From Variovorax sp037204085 (GTDB lineage: Bacteria > Pseudomonadota > Gammaproteobacteria > Burkholderiales > Burkholderiaceae_C): a stretch of DNA of 64,000 nt. How positions within the stretch are numbered: the first letter of the stretch is position 1; each line of letters begins with the position of its first letter. The stretch is from positions 1 through 64,000 of the forward strand of contig NZ_JBBCBW010000016.1 in NCBI RefSeq assembly GCF_037204085.1, in the 5' to 3' direction. The notes beneath the pieces are model-generated. The model was not told the origin of the DNA. It did no database searches and saw only the letters and a list, made by a program, of their open reading frames with translations. Below are positions 1 through 10,000 of this stretch, piece by piece. Position numbers and translations under genes: made by a program.

Positions 1-68
1 CAGCGAAATAAAGGAGGAGCCGAAGGCGGGGGACATTCGCGGAGGGGAGTACCCGGTGGCCTTTGCAC

Positions 69-188
69 GCGCCCTGACCAGCAGCGCCCTGACCAGCAGC
101 GCCCTGACCAGCAGCGCCAAGAACAGCTGCGCCAAGAACAGCTGCGCCAAGAACAGCTGCGCCAAGAACAGCTGCGCCAAGAACAAGA
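69..188. repeat. Two abutting families of 15-bp tandem repeats upstream of sucD
   Basis: Three exact copies of gcgccctgaccagca (69-113) are followed without a gap by four exact copies of gcgccaagaacagct (114-173) and one copy with an altered end (174-188). The two unit types share the gcgcc start and a similar layout, so they probably diverged from one ancestral unit. The tract lies between a TAA at 9-11, which could be the end of an upstream gene, and the sucD start. Frame 1 stays open through it and stops at 199-201. It is unclear whether it is translated or is an expanded leader. Confidence 0.85.
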
Positions 189-204
189 GACGGAGAGCTG
201 AGAC

Positions 205-1104
205 ATGTCGATCCTGATCAACAAGCACACCCGCGTGATCACCCAGGGCATCACCGGAAAGACAGGACAGTTCCACACCGCCATGTGCCGCGACTACGGC
301 AACGGCCAGAAATGCTTTGTCGCCGGCGTGAACCCCAACAAGGCAGGCAAGACCTTCGACGGCATTCCCGTGTTCGGCACCGTGAAAGAAGCCAAGGCCG
401 AAACCGGCGCCACCGTTTCCGTCATCTACGTGCCGCCGCCCTTCGCCGCCGCTGCCATCGACGAGGCTGTCGATGCCGGGCTCGAGCTTGTCGTGTGCAT
501 TACCGAAGGCATTCCGGTGCGCGACATGATCCGCACGCGGCACCGCATGGAGGGTAGCAAGACCTTGCTGCTCGGCCCCAATTGTCCCGGCCTCATCACG
601 CCCGACGAAATCAAGATCGGGATCATGCCCGGCCACATTCACCAGAAGGGCCGCATCGGTGTCGTGTCCCGCTCGGGCACGCTTACCTACGAGGCCGCGA
701 GCCAGCTTGCAAGCTTCGGCATCGGGCAGTCGACCGTGGTCGGCATCGGCGGCGACCCGGTTGGTGGGCTGCGGCACATCGATGTGCTCAAGATGTTCAA
801 CGACGATCCCCGCACCGACGCGGTGATCATGGTCGGCGAAATCGGCGGCAACGACGAAGAGATCTGCGCGCGCTGGATCAAGGACCACATGCAGAAGCCC
901 GTGGTCGGCTTCATTGCCGGTGCCAGCGCACCGCCCGGCAAGCGCATGGGCCATGCGGGCGCCATCGTCTCCGGTGGCAAGGGAACCGCGCAGGAAAAGC
1001 TCGCGGTCATGAAGGAGTGCGGCATTCACGTGACCGACAACCCCGCCGAGATGGGCAAGCTGCTCGCGTCGCTCGTGGTCCCCGACTACCTGCCTTTCGA
1101 CTGA
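205..1104 (+). CDS. sucD: Succinyl-CoA ligase (ADP-forming) alpha subunit, probable paralogue
   Basis: This is the alpha subunit of succinyl-CoA synthetase, which binds CoA and carries the phosphohistidine in the reversible reaction succinate + CoA + ATP to succinyl-CoA. The 299 residues match the family length. Visible family motifs are ITGKTGQFH near the start, GPNCPGLITP (124-133), GIMPGHIH, and GKRMGHAGAI, whose His250 is the expected phosphohistidine. A GGAGAG lies about 10 bases before the ATG. The C-terminus is extended by VVPDYLPFD. The next genes are an FAH hydrolase and a reductase rather than TCA-cycle genes, so this may be a second copy for a catabolic CoA ligase. The beta subunit would lie left of the window. 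The family call is firm; the paralogue idea is inference. Confidence 0.9.
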   Translation: MSILINKHTRVITQGITGKTGQFHTAMCRDYGNGQKCFVAGVNPNKAGKTFDGIPVFGTVKEAKAETGATVSVIYVPPPFAAAAIDEAVDAGLELVVCITEGIPVRDMIRTRHRMEGSKTLLLGPNCPGLITPDEIKIGIMPGHIHQKGRIGVVSRSGTLTYEAASQLASFGIGQSTVVGIGGDPVGGLRHIDVLKMFNDDPRTDAVIMVGEIGGNDEEICARWIKDHMQKPVVGFIAGASAPPGKRMGHAGAIVSGGKGTAQEKLAVMKECGIHVTDNPAEMGKLLASLVVPDYLPFD

Positions 1105-1147
1105 GTCCTGAAAAACCCATTCCAACAGAAACCAAGGAAGGCACGAC

Positions 1148-1936
1148 ATGCAGCAGCAAGCACAGCAACAACAGCAGCGATGGGTCCGTTTCGAGCACGG
1201 CGGTGAAACCGGCTTCGGCACGCTCGAAGGCGACACCGTTCACGAGCACCGCGGCAACATGTTCGAGCGCCCCGAGCCCACCGGCCGCGTGTTCGTGCTT
1301 TCCGGCGTGCGGCTTCTCACGCCCACCGAGCCCACCAAGGTCATCGCGCTGTGGAACAACTTTCACGCGCTCGGCGAAAAGCTGCAACTGCCGGTGCCGG
1401 CCGAACCGCTCTACCTGCTGAAATCGCCCAACTCCTATCTCTCGCCTGGCGCGGACATTCGCAAGCCCTTGTGCGACGGCAAGGTCGTGTTCGAGGGCGA
1501 GCTCGGCATCGTCATCGGCAAGACCTGCACCGCCGTGCCAGAGGCCGAAGCGCTCGGCCATGTGTTCGGCTACACCTGCGCTAACGACGTGACGGTGGCC
1601 GACATACTGAACCGCGATGCTTCCTTCGCGCAGTGGGTGCGCGCCAAGGGCTTCGACACCTTCTGCCCGATGGGCCCGGTGGTCGCCACCGGCCTCGACC
1701 CCGCAACGCTGACCGTGACCACGCTGCTCAACGGCGAGGTGCGCCAGAACTACCCGATCAGCGACATGCGCTTTTCGGTCCAGCAACTCGTGAGCCTGAT
1801 CTCCCTCGACATGACGCTGTACCCCGGCGACGTGATCCTGTGCGGCACTTCCATCGGCGTCGGTTCGATGAAGCCCGGCAGCCTTGTCGAGGTAGAGATC
1901 GGCGGCATCGGCAGGCTCGGCAACCGTTTCGGCTGA
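1148..1936 (+). CDS. Fumarylacetoacetate hydrolase (FAH) family protein
   Basis: The 262-residue protein belongs to the FAH superfamily, metal-dependent enzymes that hydrolyse, isomerise or decarboxylate beta-diketo and oxo acids in catabolism. The acidic metal-binding pattern is visible as FEGELGIVIG with a later NDVTVADIL, followed by the usual GDVILCGTSIGVG near the C-terminus. The extreme N-terminus is Gln-rich (MQQQAQQQQQ), encoded by CAG/CAA repeats, and is probably a disordered extension. A purine-rich AAGGAAGG lies just before the start. It is 43 bp after sucD and 41 bp before the reductase gene, so the three probably form one transcript. The substrate cannot be told from sequence. 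Confidence 0.85.
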   Translation: MQQQAQQQQQRWVRFEHGGETGFGTLEGDTVHEHRGNMFERPEPTGRVFVLSGVRLLTPTEPTKVIALWNNFHALGEKLQLPVPAEPLYLLKSPNSYLSPGADIRKPLCDGKVVFEGELGIVIGKTCTAVPEAEALGHVFGYTCANDVTVADILNRDASFAQWVRAKGFDTFCPMGPVVATGLDPATLTVTTLLNGEVRQNYPISDMRFSVQQLVSLISLDMTLYPGDVILCGTSIGVGSMKPGSLVEVEIGGIGRLGNRFG

Positions 1937-1977
1937 AGCCTGCCCGCGCGCAAAGAATCAACAACTTGGGGATCGAC

Positions 1978-2991
1978 ATGAAGATAGCAGTCATCGGAGC
2001 GGGCGCCATCGGCGGCCTGGTGGGCGCAAAGCTCGCCCTGGCCGGCGAGGACGTGACGTTCATCGTGCGCGGAAAGAATCTCGACGCCATTGCCACCAAC
2101 GGCTTCAAGCTCATCGGGGCCGATGGCACCGAGCAGGTGGCGCTCAATGCAAAGGCGGCCGACCGCTACGACCAGGCGGGTCCGCAGGACATCGTCATCC
2201 TGGCGATGAAGGCGCACCAGGTCGAGGCCGTGGCGAACGATGTGCCCAAGCTCTTCGGGCCCGAGACCGTCGTGGTCACCATGCAGAACGGCATTCCCTT
2301 CTGGTACTTCCACAACCATGGCGGGGCATTGGCAGGCACCCCGGTGCGCAGTGTCGACCCCTCAGGCATGGTGGCCGCAAAGATTCCGGCCGAGCGCGTC
2401 ATCGGCTGCGTGGTGTATCCCGCGTCGGAGCTCATCGCGCCGGGCGTGGTGAAGCACATCGAGGGCGACCGCTTTCCCGTCGGCGAGCTCGACGGCTCTT
2501 CGAGCGAGCGCGTCAGCCGCGTTTCGGCCTGCCTCACCGCGGCCGGTTTCAAGGCGCCGGTGCTCGACAACATCCGCTCTGAAATCTGGCTCAAGCTCTG
2601 GGGCAACCTGACCTTCAATCCGATCAGCAGCCTCTCGCACTCCACGCTGGTCGACATCTGCCAGTACCCGCCGTCGCGCGAGCTGGCGGCTGCAATGATG
2701 CAGGAGGCGCAGGCCGTGGCCCACAAGCTTGGCATCGAGTTTCGCGTGACGCTCGACAAGCGCATTGCCGGTGCCGAGAAGGTGGGCAAGCACAAGACAT
2801 CGATGCTGCAGGACGTCGAGGCAGGGCGCGCGCCCGAGATCGATGCGCTGGTGGGCGCCGTGGTCGAGCTGGCCCGGCTTACCGAAACCCCCACGCCGCA
2901 CATCGACACCGTGTATGCGCTCGTCAAGCTGCTGGCGCGTACGATGGAAGAGCAGCGCGGCCGGGTTTGCCTTCAAGAGATGGCCGGCTAG
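1978..2991 (+). CDS. 2-dehydropantoate 2-reductase-like NADP-dependent oxidoreductase (ApbA/PanE family)
   Basis: The protein has 337 residues and opens with the Rossmann dinucleotide-binding sequence MKIAVIGAGAIGGLVGAKLA, which fixes the start at 1978; an open extension upstream lacks similarity. ApbA/PanE enzymes reduce ketopantoate or related 2-oxo acids. The C-terminal helical domain is recognisable from SEIWLKLWGNLTFNPIS and from RAPEIDALVGAVVELA, which contains the conserved Glu-Ile-Asp of the active site. Its place after sucD and an FAH hydrolase suggests a catabolic 2-oxoacid or hydroxyacid reductase more than the pantothenate enzyme, so I give no symbol. Confidence 0.85.
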   Translation: MKIAVIGAGAIGGLVGAKLALAGEDVTFIVRGKNLDAIATNGFKLIGADGTEQVALNAKAADRYDQAGPQDIVILAMKAHQVEAVANDVPKLFGPETVVVTMQNGIPFWYFHNHGGALAGTPVRSVDPSGMVAAKIPAERVIGCVVYPASELIAPGVVKHIEGDRFPVGELDGSSSERVSRVSACLTAAGFKAPVLDNIRSEIWLKLWGNLTFNPISSLSHSTLVDICQYPPSRELAAAMMQEAQAVAHKLGIEFRVTLDKRIAGAEKVGKHKTSMLQDVEAGRAPEIDALVGAVVELARLTETPTPHIDTVYALVKLLARTMEEQRGRVCLQEMAG

Positions 2992-3056
2992 CACCACTCG
3001 GGCTGGGCGATTTTGCGCAGCATGTGTGCGCTGTAGTCAATGAAATGGAACGGAAG

Positions 3057-4472
<1,416 letters not shown>

Positions 4473-4498
4473 GCGTTTCGTCCGACGTTCTTTTTTGA

Positions 4499-5446
4499 AT
4501 GAAGCACGCGACCCTGCGCCAGTTGAAGGTCTTCGAAGCGGTGGCGCGCCTGCTGAGCTTTTCGCGCGCCGCGGAAGAACTGCACCTCACGCAACCGGCC
4601 GTTTCCACGCAGGTGCGAAAGCTCGAAGAGCATGCGGGAAACGCGCTGTTCGAGCAGTTCGGCAAGAAGATCTATCTCACCCCCGCGGGCACCGAGCTGC
4701 TGCAGATCAGCCGCGCCATCATCCAGCAGTTCGAGGCGGCAGAGAACGCAATGCTGCAGTTCAACGGCGTCTCGGGTGGCAAGCTCAACGTGGGCGTGAT
4801 CAGCGCAGGCGACTATTTCTTTCCGCGCCTGCTGGTGGAGTTTGCGAGCCGGCACCGCGGCGTGACGCTCAACTTCACGGTGCACAACCGCGAAGGGCTC
4901 ATGACCCACATTGCGGAGAACCTGACCGACCTGGCGATCATGGTGAGGCCCCCGACCGACCTGGACACCGTCAACCAGCCGTTCGCGCCGCATCCCTACG
5001 TGATTGTTGCGGCGCCCAACCATCCGCTGGTGGGCGTACCAAGAATCCCGCTGGACCGGCTGATGCGCGAGCCCTTTGTGGTGCGCGAGAAGGCCTCGGA
5101 CACCTGGCATTCAATGGAAGAGGGCTTTGGCGGCGACCTGAGCGGCATCAACGTTGCCATGGAAATACGCAGCACCGAAACCATCAAGCAGGCGGTGATC
5201 GCGGGCATGGGCGTGAGCTTTGTCTCGGCCCACACCATCAGCCAGGAAACCCGCGCGGGCAGCCTGCGCGTGCTCGACGTGCAGGGCTTTCCGCTGATGC
5301 TGAACTGGTACGTGGTGCATCGGCGCGCCAAGCGCCTGCCGCCGGTGGCGCAAGCCTTCAAGGACTTTCTGCTCGCCGACGGCCCGACGCTCATTTCGCA
5401 GATCGTGCCGTTCGAGTCGGCCTCGCAGGGCGCGCCGCAGTCTTGA
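4499..5446 (+). CDS. LysR-family transcriptional regulator, CbbR-like
   Basis: The 315-residue protein has an N-terminal winged helix-turn-helix (residues about 5-65: LRQLKVFEAVARL, FSRAAEELHLTQPAVSTQV) and a C-terminal effector domain typical of LysR regulators. The first 60 residues closely match the form I know from CbbR proteins, which control CO2-fixation genes. No Calvin-cycle genes are in view, so only the subfamily resemblance is claimed. It starts 26 bp after the pyruvate kinase stop on the same strand. No clear ribosome-binding site is visible (TTTTTTGA precedes the ATG). Confidence 0.88.
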   Translation: MKHATLRQLKVFEAVARLLSFSRAAEELHLTQPAVSTQVRKLEEHAGNALFEQFGKKIYLTPAGTELLQISRAIIQQFEAAENAMLQFNGVSGGKLNVGVISAGDYFFPRLLVEFASRHRGVTLNFTVHNREGLMTHIAENLTDLAIMVRPPTDLDTVNQPFAPHPYVIVAAPNHPLVGVPRIPLDRLMREPFVVREKASDTWHSMEEGFGGDLSGINVAMEIRSTETIKQAVIAGMGVSFVSAHTISQETRAGSLRVLDVQGFPLMLNWYVVHRRAKRLPPVAQAFKDFLLADGPTLISQIVPFESASQGAPQS

Positions 5447-5467
5447 CGCCGCGCGGGCGCCAGTGGC

Positions 5468-5704
5468 TCAGCGCAGGCCGATGCGCGAGGCGCGCGAGCG
5501 CAGCACCTCGGCTTGCGCCGGATCGGTGGCTTCGATGTTGTCCGCAGCAACCTGCAGCGAACGCATCTGCTCCACCTCGCTGATGATCTTGTTCGGGCTC
5601 AGCAGGGCCTCGGCGAGCATCAGCGCTTCGTCGACAAGCGCCTTGAACGCATCGACAAAGCTCTCGGAAGAAGCGGCATGGAACGGTTGGCGAAGAGTCG
5701 GCAT
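5468..5704 (-). CDS. Small helical hypothetical protein (78 aa)
   Basis: A strong ribosome-binding site (AAGGAG, about 8 bases upstream on the minus strand) supports translation. The 78 residues are predicted helical and slightly acidic (FVDAFKALVDEALMLAEALL) with no signal peptide or membrane segment. The gene is divergent from the LysR gene at 5825 and shares its 120-bp intergenic region, a layout often seen when a LysR regulator controls its neighbour. I do not recognise the family and assign no function. Confidence 0.7.
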   Translation of the reverse strand: MPTLRQPFHAASSESFVDAFKALVDEALMLAEALLSPNKIISEVEQMRSLQVAADNIEATDPAQAEVLRSRASRIGLR

Positions 5705-5788
5705 TCGGAAGCTCCTTGGTTGCTTTTTGGATGCCCCGATCTTCCGGCTGCGTTCGCATCAAGTAAAACGATATTAATTGCCATTTGA

Positions 5789-5805
5789 ATGCAAAAATAA
5801 TGCAT
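5789..5805. promoter_or_regulatory. Palindromic LysR-type operator candidate
   Basis: The sequence is ATGCA-N7-TGCAT, an AT-rich interrupted dyad of the kind bound by LysR dimers (T-N13-A here). It lies 20-36 bp before the start of the LysR gene at 5825 and within the region shared with the divergent small gene. Binding by the adjacent LysR is inference. Confidence 0.4.
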
Positions 5806-5824
5806 TGAAACTGGAGGCGCCGAG

Positions 5825-6685
5825 ATGGACATCAACCTGGCCCGGACCTTTCTCGCGATCGTGGACACGCGCAGCTTCCAGCGAGCCGCCGAGCGGCTGC
5901 ACGTGACGCAGACCTCGGTGAGCGCGCGCGTGCGCACGCTCGAAGAATTGCTGGGCCGTCCGCTCTTCGTGCGCAACAAGGCCGGCGCGGTGCTCACCGC
6001 GGCAGGCGAGCAGTTCTTGCCGCATGCCACCACGCTGGTGCAGGTGTGGGAGCGTGCGCGCCACCAGGTCGCGGTGCCCAGCGGCAGCCGCGCGGTGCTC
6101 GCCATCGGCTGCGAGATCAGCCTGTGGGACCCGCTGCTGCTGCAGTGGCTGCTGTGGATGCGCACCGCCGCGCCGCAGCTGGCCATTCGCACGGAAGTCG
6201 GCTTTCCGCACGACCTGCTCGACAAGGTGGCGGCCGGCGTGCTCGACATTGCCATTGCCTATGCACCGCAGCAGCGGCCCGGCCTGCGCGTGGAGCTGCT
6301 CATCGAAGAAAAGCTCGTCATGGTCACCACTGCGCAACGCCCGCGCGTGCCCAAGCCCGCGGACTATGTGTACGTGGACTGGGGCCCGGAGTTCGCGGCG
6401 CAGCACGGCCTCGCGTTTCCGGAGCTCTCGAATGCGGCGGTGATGGCGGGGCTGGGGCCGCTCGGCCGCGAGTATTTGCTGGCCGCTGGCGGCACGGGCT
6501 ACTTCAGGCACGACGTGGTGCGCAGCCATCTCGAATCGGGCCGGCTGCGTCGCGTGCCCAACACGCCGGAGTTTCTTTACCCCGCCTATGCGGTGTATGC
6601 GGTAGGTGCGGAGGCGGCCATCGTCGATCCCGCGCTGGCGGGCCTCAGGCAGGTGGTGAAGACCAAACCTGCCAATGCAGACTAG
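5825..6685 (+). CDS. LysR-family transcriptional regulator
   Basis: The protein has 286 residues, with an N-terminal helix-turn-helix (residues 3-62; SFQRAAERLHVTQTSVSARV) and a periplasmic-binding-like effector domain from about residue 90. An appropriate GGAGG lies upstream of the ATG. The effector domain (LLQWLLWMRTAAPQLAIRTE) does not point to a ligand. Its 3' end overlaps the stop of the convergent gene at 6682 by 4 bp. The likely target is the divergent 78-aa gene, by position only. Confidence 0.87.
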   Translation: MDINLARTFLAIVDTRSFQRAAERLHVTQTSVSARVRTLEELLGRPLFVRNKAGAVLTAAGEQFLPHATTLVQVWERARHQVAVPSGSRAVLAIGCEISLWDPLLLQWLLWMRTAAPQLAIRTEVGFPHDLLDKVAAGVLDIAIAYAPQQRPGLRVELLIEEKLVMVTTAQRPRVPKPADYVYVDWGPEFAAQHGLAFPELSNAAVMAGLGPLGREYLLAAGGTGYFRHDVVRSHLESGRLRRVPNTPEFLYPAYAVYAVGAEAAIVDPALAGLRQVVKTKPANAD

Positions 6686-6987
6686 GTGGGCGTCAGCGTG
6701 TGCCTAGCATGCGCCACGCGCTCTTCGTGCGACTGGAGCAGCGACTCGTAGTAAAGGCACAGCGGCATTGCGATGAACACCATGCCGGCCACGTAGACGA
6801 TCAGGCCCATCAGCGGAAAGTCATCGCCGCCCCAGTAGGGAATGGACGCCACCGCGGCGCCCGCCGCAATGGCGGCAATCACGCAGCGGAGTGCGTTGCG
6901 CAAGAACGTGGTTCGCGAGTACCCAGGGGGGTCGTACTTCTGACGGTCCAGCCGGGAACACTCGCCCTTGTCTCCATCATCGTGCAT
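6682..6987 (-). CDS. Small membrane protein with two transmembrane helices (101 aa)
   Basis: The start at 6987 is supported by AAGGAA about 6 bases upstream on the minus strand. Residues about 33-50 (ALRCVIAAIAAGAAVASI) and 58-80 (PLMGLIVYVAGMVFIAMPLC) form two hydrophobic helices, with a charged cytoplasmic N-terminus and a C-terminus rich in His and Arg. No family is recognised. It is followed by tamB on the same strand with a 77-bp gap and convergently overlaps the LysR gene by 4 bp. Confidence 0.65.
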   Translation of the reverse strand: MHDDGDKGECSRLDRQKYDPPGYSRTTFLRNALRCVIAAIAAGAAVASIPYWGGDDFPLMGLIVYVAGMVFIAMPLCLYYESLLQSHEERVAHARHTLTPT

Positions 6988-7064
6988 CGTCGTTCCTTGT
7001 ATTGGAGGGCGCAGATGATTCTTATCCCTGGCGATTGCCGCGGTCAAGGCGGCAGACCCGGACC

Positions 7065-10000
7065 TCAGTCGTACTTCAGCGTGTAGATCAGGTCGAGTCC
7101 GCTCGTCTGGCCGGCCTGCCCGCGCAAGGTGAGCCGCTGCGTCAGGTCGTAGAAGATGAAAAGGGTGCCGAAGGTGCCGCCCACGCTGCGCTCGTAGGTG
7201 AGGTAGAAATCCTTCGAGAGCCGCTTGCCGAGCGTCACCGCCGACTCGCGCAGGTCGCCGCCGTTGCCCGGCCCCTTGAAGCCGAGTTCGTCCAGGCCGA
7301 AGCGGCTCGCCAGGCTGCCGCCGCTGCCGCTCTTGCTGACATGGCCGATGAGCGCGAGCGCCGCCTGCTGCAGCAACGCCGATTCGCCGCCGCTGGTGGC
7401 TGATGCACGGCCCAGCACCACCCACGAAAGGGTTTCCGCATCGGACAGGGCGGGCTCGGAATAGAGCTTGACGCGCGGTGACTGCGCGGTGCCCGTGATC
7501 TGCACGCCGGCACGCTGCGAGATGTTGGGCCGGATGGCCAGGATGTCGAGCGACGGATTGTCGAACGGGCCGTTGAAGCGTGCGAGGCCTGTTTCCACGT
7601 CGAGCTGCTGCCCGTAGGCGCGGTACTGGCCCTTGACGGTTCTTACCTCGCCGGTGATGCGCGGTGGCGCATTGAGCCGGTTGCTTCGAATCTCGAGGTC
7701 GCCTTCGAGCCGCGTCGTGATGCCGCGGCCCTGCACCGCGAAGTCGTCGCCCAGGTCGAAGTTCACCACGATGTCGGGCGGCTTCGCGGTCTGCGGCTTG
7801 GCAGCCTGCGCCTCATTGCGCGCGGCATCGCGCTGGGCCTGTTCGGCCGCCTCGCGGTCCTTGGCGGCGGAACGCACGACCACGTCGGAGCCCAGGCTGG
7901 GTGCGGTCTCGTCGGGCAGGATGATCACGGCGCGGTCGGTCTTGAGCTTGCCGCGCACGTTGAACTGGCCGTTGTCGAGCCGCGCCTGCAGGTTGCCCGA
8001 GAGCGTGACTTGCCGGTCGGTGCGCACCAGCACGCGCAGCGCGCGCAGGTCGGCCTGCATCGCCATGCGGATGCCCGTGCCTGACGCGCCCGATGCACCA
8101 CCCGATGTGCCCGCCGCCCCCCAGCCGATGTCGCCGCGCGCGGTGAGCGAGCCGCCATCGGTGCCGGCTTCGCTGGCCGCCGTGCTGCGGTTGCCGCTCT
8201 GGCCTGCAATGCGCGCGGTGCTGCCGGCGCCGCCCTTGAGCGTGAACTCGGTGAGTTCGATGCGCTCGCCCGTGAGCGTGGCGCGCAGGCGGCCGTCGCG
8301 CAGGTCCAGCCCTTCGACCGGCGCGCGCAGCGCGAGCTTGTCGGCGCCGAGCGTGCCGTTCCAGCGCGGTGCCGCGCGGTTGCCCGCCAGAACGGCGTCC
8401 GCGTCCAGTGTGCCGGCCACGCGCCAGCCGGGCGGCGCGAGCATTGACCACACGCCCAGGTTGGGCAGCGTGGCCTTCACGTTGCCGGCCAGCGGTGCAT
8501 CGGGTGCCCATTGCCAGCCGTCCGCGCGCTGCTGCATGCGCGTGTTCAGCTCGGCATTGATCTTTCCGGCGCGCTCGCTGTCCCACGCCAGGGTGGCGCG
8601 CACGGCCTGGCCTTGCGCATCGAGCCGCAACTCGGCCTGGCGCAGGCCGGCGGGCGTGCTGGGTGCCTCCGCGCCGGCGGTGGCAGAGTTCATCGTGCGC
8701 TCGCTCGCCGTGCCGGTGCCGCGGCTCGTGATGCGCGTGACCAAGGCCGCTTCGCCGGCCTGCACGCGGATGTCGCCGCTCTGGCGCGCAAGCCGCGCGT
8801 GCGCGCGCAGCGTGTCGCCGGCATCGATGTCCCAGTCGCCGTCGAACATCAGGTCGCCGCTCACGCCCAGTTCATTGAAGGTGGTGCTGGCGCCGAAAGC
8901 CTCGGCCCAGGCCATCGGCAGGCCCTGCAGCTTGCCCTTCGACTGCACGCGAAAAGCCTGGTTGGGCGCCGCGCCGCTCCGGGTGAAACGCAGCGGCTGC
9001 CATTCGATGCGAACGGTGCCGGGCGCCGGCCCGCGCAGCGTGGCGTCGGCCGCGGAGGCTTCCAGGTCGAGCCGGCTGGTGTTGCCGCTCCCGCTCGTCC
9101 TGATGGTGGCGGTGACTTCGCGGCCGAGTTCCACGGTCCACGGTGCGGCGGCGGTGCCCGCGGTATTGACCCGCGCGCTGTCCTGGGCCTGCAGCCGCAG
9201 GCTGGCAAGGGCCGCGCGCCAATGGTTGGGGCCCGCCAGGCCGCCGCTCGCGCGGGCGTCGAGCGTGAGTTTTTGCGTGCCGGTGGTGGCCTCGCCCTGC
9301 AGCGCGAGCGTGGCCTGCGCCAGGCTGCCGTCGAGGGTGGCGCGCACGTCGTTCAATTGAACCGTGGTGGCTGCCGCATTGGCATTGGCATTGGCATTGG
9401 CATTGGCATTGGCATTGGCATTGGCATTGGCATTGGCATTGGCATTAGCATTTGCGTTTGCGTTTGCGTTTGCGTTTGCGTTGGCCGCCGGCATGCGCAG
9501 ATCGAAGCGCGGCACGCCGAGCGTGGCCTTGATGCTCGGTTCCGCAGCGCCGCGCTGGGCCGGCGCACCGGGGTTCTCGAGCCGTCGCTGAATGGTCTGC
9601 CAGCCGCCCTGCCAGCTGGCGTTCAGCTGCGCGGAGCCCTTGGCCGTCTTGCCGGCGAACACGTTCGCCATTTCGGGCAGGCCTTCGATCCAGCGCTGCA
9701 CCGCGTCGGCATCGTCGATGCGTGACTTGATGTCGCCGCCGCCCTGCGACGGTGCGATGCGGCCTTCGAGCTGCGCACCGCCGCCCGGAAGCGTCAGGTC
9801 GAGCTTGCCGCTCGCGGCCTGCTCGGCCACGCGCACCTGCAGCTTGCCTGCGATGCTGGCGCCTTCGGCCTCCAGGCGCAGCGTGCGCAGGTCGAGCACC
9901 TGGTTCTTCCATTGGCCCTGCGCAAGCGCGCGGTCCAGGCCGAAGCCGGGCATCGCCTTGCTGCCGGCGCCGCCTTCAGCCCGCAGTGCCAGGTCGAAGC

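Noticed and set aside
1633..1977. N-terminal extension of the ketopantoate-reductase-like frame
   Set aside because: It overlaps the FAH gene in another frame; the Rossmann motif begins exactly at the ATG at 1978.
5463..5788. Plus-strand frames overlapping the 78-aa gene
   Set aside because: They are antisense to the gene with a good ribosome-binding site and have unnatural Arg/Ser-rich sequences.
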